This document shows, one piece after another, positions 45,806-55,056 of a stretch of DNA of 64,000 nt; the stretch's first letter is position 1, and the number at the start of each line of letters is the position of its first letter. The notes beneath the pieces were generated by a model, which saw only the letters and a list, made by a program, of their open reading frames with translations, ran no database searches and was not told where the DNA came from. Source of the stretch: JACMQX01 sp044225675 (GTDB taxonomy: Bacteria; Pseudomonadota; Gammaproteobacteria; Burkholderiales; Burkholderiaceae_C). Where the stretch lies: assembly GCA_044225675.1 (NCBI GenBank), contig JBGAIH010000025.1, positions 11,637 through 75,636 on the forward strand, written 5' to 3'. Made by a program: the position numbers and the translations under genes.

Positions 45806-48800
45806 CTACTTGGCGATCAGATCGCCATGGTGATGCGCCGCGTCGGGCTGCTCGCGCGCCTCCGCCCGGTTGGCGCCCGGCACCTTCTTGCGGGCCATCA
45901 GCATGTACATCGTCGGCACCACGAACACCGTGAGCAGCGTGCCCAGCGACATGCCGCCCACGATCACCCAGCCGATCTGCACGCGGCTTTCGGCACCCGC
46001 GCCATGGGCCAGCGCGAGCGGCACCGCGCCCAGCACCATCGCGCCGGTGGTCATCAGGATCGGTCGCAGCCGCTGCGACGCGGCCTTGACCAGCGCGTCG
46101 GTGATCTCCATCCCCTGCCCGCGCAGCTGGTTGGCGAACTCCACGATCAGGATGCCGTGCTTGGTGATCAGCCCCACCAGCGTGATCAGCCCGATCTGCG
46201 AATACACGTTGAGCGAGCCGCCCGACCACTTGAGCGCGAGCAGCGCGCCGATCATCGATAGCGGCACCGACACCATGATCACCAGCGGGTCCACGAAGCT
46301 TTCGAACTGTGCCGCCAGCACCAGGAAAATGAACACCAGCGCCAGCACGAACACGATGGCCAGCGCGCCCTGCGAATTGCGGAACTCGCGCGAGGTGCCG
46401 TTCAGGTCGGTGCTGTAGCCGGGCTTGAGCACCTTGGCCGCCGTCTCGTTCATGAACACCAGCGCCTGGCCCAGCGAGTAGTCGGGCGCGAGGCTCGCGG
46501 TGATCGACACCGAGCGGCGCTGGCCGAAGTGGTTCAGCTCGCGCGGTGACACGCTCTCGCGCACCTTCACCAGCGCCGACAGCGGGATCATCGTGTCGTT
46601 GCGGCCGCGCACGTAGATGTTGTCGATGTCCTCGGGCGTCGTGCGGCCGCTGGCCTGCGTCTGCACGATCACGTCGTACTGCTCGGCGTCGCGCTTGTAG
46701 CGCGTCACGTTGCGGCCGCCCAGCATGGTCTCCATCGCCTTGGCCACGACCTGCACGCTCACGCCCAGGTCGGCCGCCTTCTCGCGGTCGACCTCGATGC
46801 GCAGCTCGGGCTTGTTCAGCCGCAGGTCCACGTTGGGCGACTGGATGCCGGGGTTCTTGGCGATCTCGTCGAGCATCTGCCGCACCACGGCGTTGAGGTT
46901 CTGGTAGCTGTCGGACGTCTGGATCACGAAGTTCAGCGGCCGCTCGCGAAAGCCCTGACCCAGCGACGGCGGCGTGATCGGAAAGGCGTTGACGCCCGGC
47001 AGGCTGTTGAAGCGCGGCTGCATCTCGCGCGCCAGCTCCAGCGTCGTGCGCTTGCGGTCCTCCCAGTCCACGGTGCGGAACACCACGCTGGCCTGCGACA
47101 CCGTCGGGTTGCCGACGTTGGCGAAGATGCGGTCGAACTCCTTGTACGGCTCGCCCATGCGCTCGATGGCGCGTGCATACCGGTTGGTGTAGTCGAGCGT
47201 GGCGCCGTCAGGCGCCTCGATGTTGGCCAGAATGGTGCCGCGGTCCTCCAGCGGCGACAGCTCGGACTTCATCGACGGGAACACCACCGCAATCGCTGCC
47301 GCCGACAGCAGCATCACGCCGATCACGATCCAGCGCGCCTGCAGGAAGAAGCTCATCACCCTGCCGCCCAGTCCGTCCGGGTTGCGCGGCTGCCAGCGCG
47401 TGGTCACGACCCAGCGCAGCACGATTGCGTAGCGGTCCGACAGCCAGGTCAGGCCCTTTTCCATGCTCCGGTCGAACCAGTTCGGCTTGGGGTTGTGCCG
47501 CAGCAGCTTGGAGCACAGCATCGGCGTGAGCGTCAGCGCCACGAAGCCCGACACCACCACCGCGCCGGCCAGCGCCAGCGCGAATTCCACGAACAGACGC
47601 CCGGTGCGCCCCGGCGTGAAGGCCAGCGGCGCATACACCGCCACCAGCGTGAGCGTCATGGTGATCACCGCAAAGCCGATCTCGCGGGCGCCCTTGATCG
47701 CCGCCGAGAACGGGTCGAGCCCCTCCTCGATGTGCCGGAAGATGTTCTCCAGCATCACGATCGCGTCGTCCACCACCAGGCCGATGGCCAGCACCAGCGC
47801 CAGCAGCGTGAGCGTGTTGATGGTGAAACCCGCCATGGCCATCAGCGCAAAGGTGCCGACCAGGCTCACCGGAATGGTGACGATGGGAATCAGCGACGCC
47901 CGCAGCGTGCGCAGGAAGACGAAGATCACCAGCGCCACCAGCACCACCGCCTCGATGATGGTGCGGTACACGTTCTTGATGGAGCGGTCGATGAACAGCG
48001 AGTTGTCGTTCGCGATCTCGATGGCCACGTCGGCCGGCAGGTCGGCCTTGAGCTTGGGGATCATGTCGCGCACGCCCTGGGCCAGCGTGAGCGGGTTGGC
48101 CGTGGCCTGGCGGATCACGCCGGCCGAGATCGCGGCCCGCCCGTTGAGCCGGGCCGCGCTGCGCTCGTCGGCCGCGCCTTCCTGCACCCGGGCCACGTCA
48201 CGGATCTTCACCGGGAAGCCGTTGACGTTCTTGACCACGATGTCGGCAAACTGGCTCGGCCGCACCAGGTCGGTCTGCGAGGTCACGCTGAACTCGCGCT
48301 GCTGCGACTCGATGCGCCCGGCCGGCACTTCAAGGTTGCTGCGGGTGATCGCCTCCTCCACGTCCTGCGTGGTCAGGCGGTAGCCGGCGAGCTTGTCGGG
48401 GTCGAGCCAGACGCGCATCGCGTACTTGCGCTCGCCGTAGATGCGCACGTCGGCCACGCCCGTCACCGTCTGCAGGCGCGGCTTGACGATGCGGTTGACC
48501 AGGTCGTTGATCTGCAGCGGCGACAGCGTGTCGCTGGTGAAGGCCAGCCAGATCACCGGGAAGGCGTCGGCCTCCACCTTGGCGATCACCGGCTCCTCGA
48601 TGGCCTGCGGCAGGCGGTTGCGCACGCGCGAGGTGCGGTCGCGCACCTCGGCGGCCGCCGCGTCGGCGTCCTTCTCGAGCCGGAAGCGCACCGAGATCTG
48701 CGTCTGGTCGGCTCGGCTGATCGAGGTCAGCACGTCCACCGCGTCGATGCCGGCGATCGAATCTTCGAGCGGCTTGGTGACCTGCGACTCCATCACCTCG

Positions 48801-48967
48801 GCCGACGCGCCGGGCCAGCGCACGCTGACCGTGACCACCGGCTCGTCGATCTTGGGGTACTCGCGCACCGCGAGACGCTGGAAGCTCACCGCGCCGATCA
48901 GCACGATGAGCAACGAGAGCACCGTGGCGAACACGGGCCGGCGAATCGAAACTTCAGCGAGTTGCAT
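45806..48967 (-). CDS. RND multidrug efflux pump, inner-membrane permease (HAE1 family)
   Basis: 1053 residues with the usual RND layout: a helix at about 12-30, a large periplasmic loop, TM 2-6, a second loop, and TM 8-12 near the C-terminus. The proton-relay Asp pair is in GLVVDDAIVMLENIFRH around residue 400. The N-terminus LAEVSIRRPVFATVLSLLIV is typical of HAE1 pumps. It uses proton motive force to export drugs or other amphiphiles together with the periplasmic adaptor encoded just upstream. No outer-membrane TolC-type gene is adjacent and no local regulator is seen. Confidence 0.94.
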   Translation of the reverse strand: MQLAEVSIRRPVFATVLSLLIVLIGAVSFQRLAVREYPKIDEPVVTVSVRWPGASAEVMESQVTKPLEDSIAGIDAVDVLTSISRADQTQISVRFRLEKDADAAAAEVRDRTSRVRNRLPQAIEEPVIAKVEADAFPVIWLAFTSDTLSPLQINDLVNRIVKPRLQTVTGVADVRIYGERKYAMRVWLDPDKLAGYRLTTQDVEEAITRSNLEVPAGRIESQQREFSVTSQTDLVRPSQFADIVVKNVNGFPVKIRDVARVQEGAADERSAARLNGRAAISAGVIRQATANPLTLAQGVRDMIPKLKADLPADVAIEIANDNSLFIDRSIKNVYRTIIEAVVLVALVIFVFLRTLRASLIPIVTIPVSLVGTFALMAMAGFTINTLTLLALVLAIGLVVDDAIVMLENIFRHIEEGLDPFSAAIKGAREIGFAVITMTLTLVAVYAPLAFTPGRTGRLFVEFALALAGAVVVSGFVALTLTPMLCSKLLRHNPKPNWFDRSMEKGLTWLSDRYAIVLRWVVTTRWQPRNPDGLGGRVMSFFLQARWIVIGVMLLSAAAIAVVFPSMKSELSPLEDRGTILANIEAPDGATLDYTNRYARAIERMGEPYKEFDRIFANVGNPTVSQASVVFRTVDWEDRKRTTLELAREMQPRFNSLPGVNAFPITPPSLGQGFRERPLNFVIQTSDSYQNLNAVVRQMLDEIAKNPGIQSPNVDLRLNKPELRIEVDREKAADLGVSVQVVAKAMETMLGGRNVTRYKRDAEQYDVIVQTQASGRTTPEDIDNIYVRGRNDTMIPLSALVKVRESVSPRELNHFGQRRSVSITASLAPDYSLGQALVFMNETAAKVLKPGYSTDLNGTSREFRNSQGALAIVFVLALVFIFLVLAAQFESFVDPLVIMVSVPLSMIGALLALKWSGGSLNVYSQIGLITLVGLITKHGILIVEFANQLRGQGMEITDALVKAASQRLRPILMTTGAMVLGAVPLALAHGAGAESRVQIGWVIVGGMSLGTLLTVFVVPTMYMLMARKKVPGANRAEAREQPDAAHHHGDLIAK

Positions 48968-49054
48968 GGAGGTCGCTCCGGAGATTCGTCATGCGGGTTG
49001 GGCCGTTCGGGCCGTCATGCGGGGGATGTGACTCGGACGCTGTGACGCGGCCGC

Positions 49055-50518
49055 TCAGGCCGGGTTGCGGGTGGGCACGCCCTGGCGCGTGCCATTGTCA
49101 GTCGCCGGCGTGGGCGACTTGCCGCGCTGCGGCGCCGCCGCCGGCCCGGCCGGCCGGGCAACGTCGGCCATGCCCACGAGGCACGGATTCGGGCCGCCGG
49201 TCTGCGGCCTGGCACGGGCCGAGATCGCCGCCGCATCGGGCTTGCCGCCCGCAGCGGGCTGCGCCCCAGGCTGTCCTGCACCTGCCTGCGCTGCGGTCGC
49301 CGCCGACACGGCCGGTGCAGCGCCGGTAGTCGCCGCACCGCCAGCGGCACCGCCACCGCCTGCCGCGCCAGCCCCTGCGCGCTGGCCGCCGGCCGCTGCC
49401 ACGTCCATCACACGCACGGCCGTGCCGTCGCGCTGCACGCGCTGCTGGCCCGCCGTCACCACGCGGTCGCCGGCCTGCAGGCCTTCGAGCACCTCGACGC
49501 GGCCCGGACGGCGGATGCCGACCTTCACCTCCACGCGCTGCGTGGTCACGCCGTCGGCGCCTTCCACGAGCTTGATCACGAACTGGCGATTGCCCTGCGG
49601 CACGATCGCCTCTTCGGGGATCACGAGCGCGTTCTCGCGCTCGCCGAACACCGCGTTGACGCGCGCGAACATGCCCGGGCGCAGTTGCATCTGGCGGTTG
49701 TCGATGCAGCCGCGCACGCCGACCGAGCGGCCGTTGGCGTCGATCAACGGGTCGACCGCCTGAATGTAGGCCACGAACTTGCGGCCCGGCAGCGCGTCGA
49801 GTTCCACCGAGGCCTGCTGGCCGCGGCGCACCTTGGTCTGGAAGCGCTCGGGCAGGCGGAAGTCCACGTACACCGCGTCGATGTCCTCGATGTTCACCAC
49901 GTCGGCACCGTCCTTGAGGTAGTCGCCGATGTTCACCGTGCGGATGCCCGCGATGCCGTCGAACGGTGCCACCAGCTTCAGGCGCTGCGCCGTGGCGCGC
50001 GCCAGCGCGAGCTTGGCCTGTGCGACTTCGAGGTTGGCCGAGCTTTCGTCCACCGAACGCTGGCTGATGAAGCCCTGGCCCACCAGTTCCTGGTTGCGCT
50101 TGTGGTTGGCCTGCGCGATCGACAGCTCGGCCATGCTCTGCTGCACCTGGGCCAGCGGCAGCTGGTCGTCAAACTGCACCAGCAACTGGCCCTTGCGCAC
50201 CCGGTCGCCGTCGCGGAAGTTGAGCTGCGTGATGCGCCCGCTGACCTCGGGCCGCAGCACCACGCTCTGGCGCGAGCGCAGGCTGCCCACCGCCTGCGTA
50301 TCGTCCACGAGCCGCATCACCTGGACCTGCCCGGCCTCGACGGCAGGCTTGCCGCCCCCACCGGCGGTGGCTCCGCTCGCGCCTGGCGCCGCCGGCGATG
50401 CGGCAGAACCCGCCACCTCGCTGCCTGCCGGCTTGCCGGATTTGTTCTGGTACCACCAGGCGCCACCCGACAGCACGGCGATGCCAACGACGGCCACCAC
50501 GGTATGAATTGCTTTCAT
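49055..50518 (-). CDS. RND efflux pump periplasmic adaptor (membrane fusion protein)
   Basis: 487 residues from the ATG at 50518 (ATGs at 50524 and 50578 are alternatives). An N-terminal membrane anchor (about 5-20) is followed by an Ala/Gly/Ser linker. The lipoyl/barrel-sandwich halves are LRPEVSGRITQLNFRDGD and VAPFDGIAGIRTVNIGD, flanking a coiled-coil hairpin (about 110-165). A beta-barrel and a membrane-proximal domain end near residue 385. The last 100 residues are low complexity (Ala, Gly, Pro) with a lone Cys in GPNPCLVGM, unusual for the family. It is the first gene of the pump pair. Confidence 0.92.
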   Translation of the reverse strand: MKAIHTVVAVVGIAVLSGGAWWYQNKSGKPAGSEVAGSAASPAAPGASGATAGGGGKPAVEAGQVQVMRLVDDTQAVGSLRSRQSVVLRPEVSGRITQLNFRDGDRVRKGQLLVQFDDQLPLAQVQQSMAELSIAQANHKRNQELVGQGFISQRSVDESSANLEVAQAKLALARATAQRLKLVAPFDGIAGIRTVNIGDYLKDGADVVNIEDIDAVYVDFRLPERFQTKVRRGQQASVELDALPGRKFVAYIQAVDPLIDANGRSVGVRGCIDNRQMQLRPGMFARVNAVFGERENALVIPEEAIVPQGNRQFVIKLVEGADGVTTQRVEVKVGIRRPGRVEVLEGLQAGDRVVTAGQQRVQRDGTAVRVMDVAAAGGQRAGAGAAGGGGAAGGAATTGAAPAVSAATAAQAGAGQPGAQPAAGGKPDAAAISARARPQTGGPNPCLVGMADVARPAGPAAAPQRGKSPTPATDNGTRQGVPTRNPA

Positions 50519-50690
50519 TGCCATTGCGAAAAAGGACTCGAAAAGGATTCGTGTAACTACCTGAAACCAACCGGCCAATGTAGCAGGCTGGCACTATTTA
50601 CGCATGCGCATCGTCCCTGTGAGTAGAAATAAGCAATCCTTGTGCAGCGCGTCTTTCCGGCCGGTGCTGCCTGCTTGCGCTGCTGCCGGC

Positions 50691-51140
50691 TCAACGCCGG
50701 CCGAGTGCCTTTTCCACGCCCATGTTCGCCAGCGCGTCCGCCCGTTCATTGCCGGGGTCACCGTCATGCCCCCTCACCCAGCGCCACTCGATCTGATGGC
50801 CGCTGCCGGCCACCAGGGCATCGAGCCGCTGCCACAGATCCACGTTCTTCACCGGCTGCTTGGTCGACGTGCGCCAGCCCTTGGCCTTCCAGCCCGCGAT
50901 CCACTCGGTGATGCCCTTGAGCACGTACTGGCTGTCCACATGCAGGCGCACCGCGCAGGGCCGCTTCAGCGCAGTGAGAGCCTCGATCACGGCCAGCAGT
51001 TCCATCCGGTTGTTGGTGGTGCCCAGTTCGCCGCCGAAAAGCTCCTTCTCGGTCGTGCCGGACTTGAGCAGCACGCCCCAGCCTCCGGGGCCGGGATTGC
51101 CCTTGCAGGCGCCGTCGGTATAGATGTCAATGGTGTTCAA
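50691..51140 (-). CDS. rnhA: Ribonuclease HI
   Basis: 149 residues; cuts the RNA strand of RNA-DNA hybrids. The four acidic catalytic residues are visible: Asp in YTDGACKGNPGPGGWG, Glu in NNRMELLA, Asp in VDSQYV and Asp in HDGDPGNERADALA, with the His of RGHDG. The start is a TTG at 51140: no ATG occurs in a suitable place, and GGAAAG precedes it. The TTG overlaps the TGA of the upstream methyltransferase gene, so the pair is translationally coupled. Confidence 0.95.
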   Translation of the reverse strand: MNTIDIYTDGACKGNPGPGGWGVLLKSGTTEKELFGGELGTTNNRMELLAVIEALTALKRPCAVRLHVDSQYVLKGITEWIAGWKAKGWRTSTKQPVKNVDLWQRLDALVAGSGHQIEWRWVRGHDGDPGNERADALANMGVEKALGRR

Positions 51141-51979
51141 TGTCGCTTTCCGTTGCGGGCACCGATGCGGTGCGCCTTGTTGGTCATGGGCACGGGCGCC
51201 GCAGCCCGCTGGGGTTGGGCCTTCCAGGCAGGGCCGAGCAGCTTCATGCCCCTCACCCGCTTGACGGCCACGATGAAATACACCGCCCCGAAGATCGGCC
51301 ACCAGCGCTGGCCGGCGCGGTCCATCCATTCGAAGCGGTCGAGCCACTTGTCGGTGGCCACCGAAGGCCGCCAGCAGCCGAAGCGGCCCGACTCCACCTC
51401 GAAGCCAAGCAGCCGCAGCCAGTCGCGCATGCGCCAGTAATTGATGAACTCGCCCTCGGCCGGCAGAAACAGCGAACCGAAGCCCATGCGGCGGTACAGA
51501 TGCGCGCGCCGCTGACGCAGGCCCCAGAGGCTGGCCGGGTTGAGACCGCAGATCACCACGCGGCCTTCGGGCACCAGCACGCGTTCGACCTCGCGCAGCG
51601 TGGCATGCGGCTCGGTGTTGAGTTCGAGCGTGTGCGGCAGCACCACCAGGTCCAGGCTCGCCTCGGGAAAGGGCAGTGCGCAGAAGTCGGTGATCAGGGC
51701 CGCACGGCCCGCAGGGCTGGCGCCGACCGGCTCGCCGGCCGCTTCGGCTGCATCACCCGCAGCAACCGGCTGCGCCTGGCCTTCACGCTCGCAGGCGAGC
51801 CAGCGGTGCGGCATGCGGTTGGCCTGCAGTGCGTCGAGGCCGGGCAGCCCGAGCTGCAGGGCGTGGTAGCCGAACACGTCGGCCACCGCTTCGTCGAAGC
51901 GCGCACGTTCCCAGTCCAGCAAATAGCGGCCGGGCGGTGTTTCGAACCATTCGTGCAAACCTATAATTTCGACGCTCAT
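51137..51979 (-). CDS. Class I SAM-dependent methyltransferase-like protein next to rnhA
   Basis: 280 residues from the ATG at 51979. The C-terminal part of a Methyltransf_11-type domain is clear (LPFPEASLDLVVLPHTLEL, REVERVLVPEGRVVICGLNP). The region where the glycine-rich SAM loop (GxGxG) should be reads VADVFGYHALQLGLPG, so the loop is degenerate. An insertion rich in Ala, Gly and Glu lies at about 70-95. The protein is known as a conserved neighbour of rnhA in proteobacteria, but its substrate is unknown. It is divergent from mltD. Confidence 0.83.
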   Translation of the reverse strand: MSVEIIGLHEWFETPPGRYLLDWERARFDEAVADVFGYHALQLGLPGLDALQANRMPHRWLACEREGQAQPVAAGDAAEAAGEPVGASPAGRAALITDFCALPFPEASLDLVVLPHTLELNTEPHATLREVERVLVPEGRVVICGLNPASLWGLRQRRAHLYRRMGFGSLFLPAEGEFINYWRMRDWLRLLGFEVESGRFGCWRPSVATDKWLDRFEWMDRAGQRWWPIFGAVYFIVAVKRVRGMKLLGPAWKAQPQRAAAPVPMTNKAHRIGARNGKRH

Positions 51980-52168
51980 GAAGTTCCCACCGCTGCCCAC
52001 CCGCTCCGGCTCCGGCCACGGCAACTGCGTGTTGCTGCCAGCGATTCTAGTCACGCCCGTGCAAGCCGCGCAGGTCCGTGACGCGGGAGGCAAATTTCCA
52101 ATCCACCTGCATGGCACGCCCGGCAGCTCACAGCCTGGCGCATCCTGCCGCACCTGGAAGAAACCACG

Positions 52169-53713
52169 ATGAAACTTCACCTGATCGCCTGTGCAGCCGC
52201 CCTGCTCGTTCTGGCGGGCTGCGCAAGCAACCCCGGCGCGCCCGGCGCCAGCTCTTCTTCCTCCTCCTCGCCCTCCACTGCGTCAACCGCCAGCGCCGCA
52301 GGTGCCGCAACCAAGGCAGCGCCCCACGTGGCCATCATCCCCGACGGCCCGCTGCGTCCCATCACGCCTGCCCAGGCCAGCAGCACGGGCGTTGCCGCCA
52401 CCGCGCCGCCGGCCGAGCTGTGGGACCGCATCCGCAAGGGCTTTGCGATGCCCGACCTCGACAACGACCTCGTGCGCACGCAGGAGCAGTGGTACGCCTC
52501 GCGGCCCGACTACATCGCCCGCATGACGGACCGCTCGCGCAAGTACCTCTTTCACATCGTCGAGGAACTCGAGCGCCGCAACATGCCCACCGAGCTGGCG
52601 CTGCTGCCCTTCATCGAGTCGGCCTTCAACCCGCAGGCCGTCTCCAGCGCCAAGGCCGCCGGCATGTGGCAGTTCATGCCCGCCACCGGCAAGTACTTCG
52701 AGCTCAAGCAGAACGCCTTCCGCGACGACCGACGCGACGTGCTCGCATCGACCCGCGCGGCGCTCGACTACCTGCAGAAGCTCTACGGCATGTTCGGCGA
52801 CTGGCACCTGGCCCTCGCCGCTTACAACTGGGGCGAAGGCAGCGTGGGCCGCGCGATCGCGCGCAACCAGCGCATGGGGCAGCCGGCCGGCTACACCGAC
52901 CTCAACATGCCCAACGAGACGCGCAACTACGTGCCCAAGCTGCAGGCGGTCAAGAACATCGTTGCCAACCCGCAGGCCTTCCGCACCGAGCTGCCGCTGA
53001 TCGAGAACCACCCCTACTTCCAGACCGTCACCATCACGCGTGACATCGACGTGCATCTGGCGGCGCGGCTGGCCGACGTCTCGCTGGAAGACTTCAAGGC
53101 GCTCAATCCGTCGGCGCACCGCCCGGTCATCCTGGCCGCCGGCATGCCGCAGATCCTGCTGCCCTGGGACAACGCCACCGTCTTCAAGCGCAACTTCGAG
53201 GCCTACAACGAAGGCCAGTACGCGAGCTGGACGGTCTGGACGGCGCCGTCCACCATGAACGTGGCCGAGGCCGCGCGCCGCGTCGGCATGAACGAGGCCG
53301 ACTTCCGCGCCGTCAACAGCATCCCGCCGCGCATGCTCATCAAGACCGGCTCGGCCCTGCTCGCGCCGCGCAGCGCCAAGGTGGCGGAAGACGTCGCCCC
53401 GCAGATCGCCGACAACGGCCAGGTCTCGCTCACGCCCGAGATCGTCACGCGCCGCACCACCGTCAAGGCGCGCAAGGGCGAAACCGTCGCCAGCATCGCG
53501 CGCCGCTACCGGCTCAGCGCCGGCCAGGTGGCCGAATGGAACAAGGTCAGCGCGTCCTCGGCCTTCAAGCTCGGCGAACAGGTCGTGCTGTTCCTGCCTG
53601 TCAAGGCGTCCGGGCCCCGCGCCTCCACCTCGCGCTCCTCCGGCGCCAGCAAGAAGGCCGGCTCCTCGCGGCCCGTCAAGCGCGGCGGCTCGCCGGCCAG
53701 GAAGCGGCGCTGA
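52169..53713 (+). CDS. mltD: Membrane-bound lytic murein transglycosylase D
   Basis: 514-residue lipoprotein that cleaves peptidoglycan with formation of 1,6-anhydro-MurNAc. The lipobox LAGC places the lipidated Cys at 18. A Ser/Ala linker precedes the SLT domain (about 125-260) with the catalytic Glu150 in LLPFIESAF and the following GMWQFMPATG and AYNWGEG motifs. At least one LysM peptidoglycan-binding domain is clear near the C-terminus (about 432-478, KGETVASIARRYRLS), with a more diverged LysM-like segment before it. The end is a basic Ser/Arg/Lys tail. A purine-rich GGAAGAAA precedes the ATG. Confidence 0.95.
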   Translation: MKLHLIACAAALLVLAGCASNPGAPGASSSSSSSPSTASTASAAGAATKAAPHVAIIPDGPLRPITPAQASSTGVAATAPPAELWDRIRKGFAMPDLDNDLVRTQEQWYASRPDYIARMTDRSRKYLFHIVEELERRNMPTELALLPFIESAFNPQAVSSAKAAGMWQFMPATGKYFELKQNAFRDDRRDVLASTRAALDYLQKLYGMFGDWHLALAAYNWGEGSVGRAIARNQRMGQPAGYTDLNMPNETRNYVPKLQAVKNIVANPQAFRTELPLIENHPYFQTVTITRDIDVHLAARLADVSLEDFKALNPSAHRPVILAAGMPQILLPWDNATVFKRNFEAYNEGQYASWTVWTAPSTMNVAEAARRVGMNEADFRAVNSIPPRMLIKTGSALLAPRSAKVAEDVAPQIADNGQVSLTPEIVTRRTTVKARKGETVASIARRYRLSAGQVAEWNKVSASSAFKLGEQVVLFLPVKASGPRASTSRSSGASKKAGSSRPVKRGGSPARKRR

Positions 53714-53737
53714 GTCTTTCTCGGCACCTCCAGAACA

Positions 53738-53769
53738 AAAGCCCCCGGACCTTGCGGCCCGGGGGCTTT
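53738..53769. terminator. Bidirectional terminator after mltD
   Basis: An 11-bp perfect stem AAAGCCCCCGG / CCGGGGGCTTT lies between convergent genes, with T-runs in both directions. Confidence 0.85.
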
Positions 53770-53787
53770 GTTCATGAGCAAAGCCGC

Positions 53788-54885
53788 TTACGGATTGGGC
53801 ACCAGCGTGTTGCCCTCGACCCGCACCCGGTCGCCCACGCGCAGCGAAGGCGCGGTCGCGAAGGTGATGGTCTGCGTGCCGCCGCCTTCAAGGCGCGTCA
53901 CCACCTCGTAGTGCGTCGTCTTCTTCATGTTCTTCTCGATCTGGTTGCCGGCGTAGGCGCCGCCTGCGGCACCCAGGATCTGCGCGGCCGTGCGGCCCGA
54001 GCCCTTGCCGATCTGGCTGCCCAGCACCGCGCCGGCCACGCCGCCGCCGAGCAGGCCGACGAAGCTGCCGTCACCCTTGACCTCAACAGCGTTGATCGCC
54101 TCGATCACGCCGCAGTTGGCGCAGATGCGTGCCGGCTGCTGCACGCCCACCGGACGCGGCGCCGCATTGGCCGCCACGAGCGGATCGCGCAGCTTGGCCA
54201 TGGCATTGCGTGCGCCCACGCGCAGCTCGGCCGTCACGTCGGACTGCGCGTTGATGCGGTCGCGGTTGCGGATGGTGTAGCTGCCCTGGTAGCGGCCCGG
54301 CGTCGTCTCGTTCAGGAAGATCTTGCCCTGCACGCCGCGCATGCGCACGCTGGCGTCACCGCCCGGCGTCCCGTCGAGCGTGAAGTACAGCTCGGCACCC
54401 GGCTCGATGCGCGGAGCCGGCGCCACGGCAAAGGTCTGAATGCGCGGGGCCAGGCCGGTTGGCACGCTGCCCGGACGGGTGCGCCACGGCGCGCCTGCCA
54501 CGAGCGACTCGTCGAGCACGGCCGACGCCACCTGGTTGCCCAGCCGCAGATTGGCCGTCACGTCGGTGGCAGCCGACAGGCGGTCCACCGTGCGCACCGT
54601 GTAGGAGCCCACGTACACGCCAGGCTCCACCTCGGGCAGCATGTACTGATTGGGAACACCGGCAATGCTGATGCGCGCGTCGGCGCCCGGCGTGCCGTAC
54701 ATCGTGAACACCAGCTCGGCACCCGGTGTGATCCGGCGGACCTGCTGCACGTCAAAACCGGTGATCTGCGGCGCCGCATAGACCGGCGTGGCCGGCGGCG
54801 TCTGGGCCGACGCGGGAACGAAGGCGAGCTGGCAGACGGCCAGCAGGCCGAACAACGCGCCGTGAAGAAGCTTTCGGAATGTCAT
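53788..54885 (-). CDS. Exported glycine-zipper 2TM protein with duplicated N-terminal domain
   Basis: 365 residues with a signal peptide (cleavage near ASAQ, about 28). Two similar domains of about 95 residues follow, at about 40-130 and 148-240; both contain TPGAELxFT or EPGAELYFT, GTPGxDA, PGxYxGSYTxR and SDVTA/TDVTA-type segments. Then comes CANCGVIEAINAV and a glycine-zipper pair (GLLGGGVAGAVLGSQIGKG; AAQILGAAGGAYAGNQIEK) as in SlyB/PcpA-type outer-membrane lipoproteins. The end is a small beta segment. There is no lipobox. A structural or stress role in the envelope is inferred from the domain type. AAAGGA precedes the ATG. Confidence 0.85.
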   Translation of the reverse strand: MTFRKLLHGALFGLLAVCQLAFVPASAQTPPATPVYAAPQITGFDVQQVRRITPGAELVFTMYGTPGADARISIAGVPNQYMLPEVEPGVYVGSYTVRTVDRLSAATDVTANLRLGNQVASAVLDESLVAGAPWRTRPGSVPTGLAPRIQTFAVAPAPRIEPGAELYFTLDGTPGGDASVRMRGVQGKIFLNETTPGRYQGSYTIRNRDRINAQSDVTAELRVGARNAMAKLRDPLVAANAAPRPVGVQQPARICANCGVIEAINAVEVKGDGSFVGLLGGGVAGAVLGSQIGKGSGRTAAQILGAAGGAYAGNQIEKNMKKTTHYEVVTRLEGGGTQTITFATAPSLRVGDRVRVEGNTLVPNP

Positions 54886-55056
54886 GGGACGGTCCTTTCT
54901 TTCTGTGATGGAGTGAATGCTCCACAGCTTGATCGTGGGACCGCCATGTGTCTGTCTGCCATCACACACTGCAAACAGTGGTGACAAGCCTTGAAATGTG
55001 TTGCGGGATGGAACGGAACGCGTCGTGGAACTGCGGCAAGCGTCAGGTGGCACCGA

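Noticed and set aside
51962..51967. Consensus TATAAT on the plus strand as mltD promoter
   Set aside because: It lies inside the start of the divergent methyltransferase gene, about 200 nt before mltD, with a poor -35. Possible but not supported enough to list.
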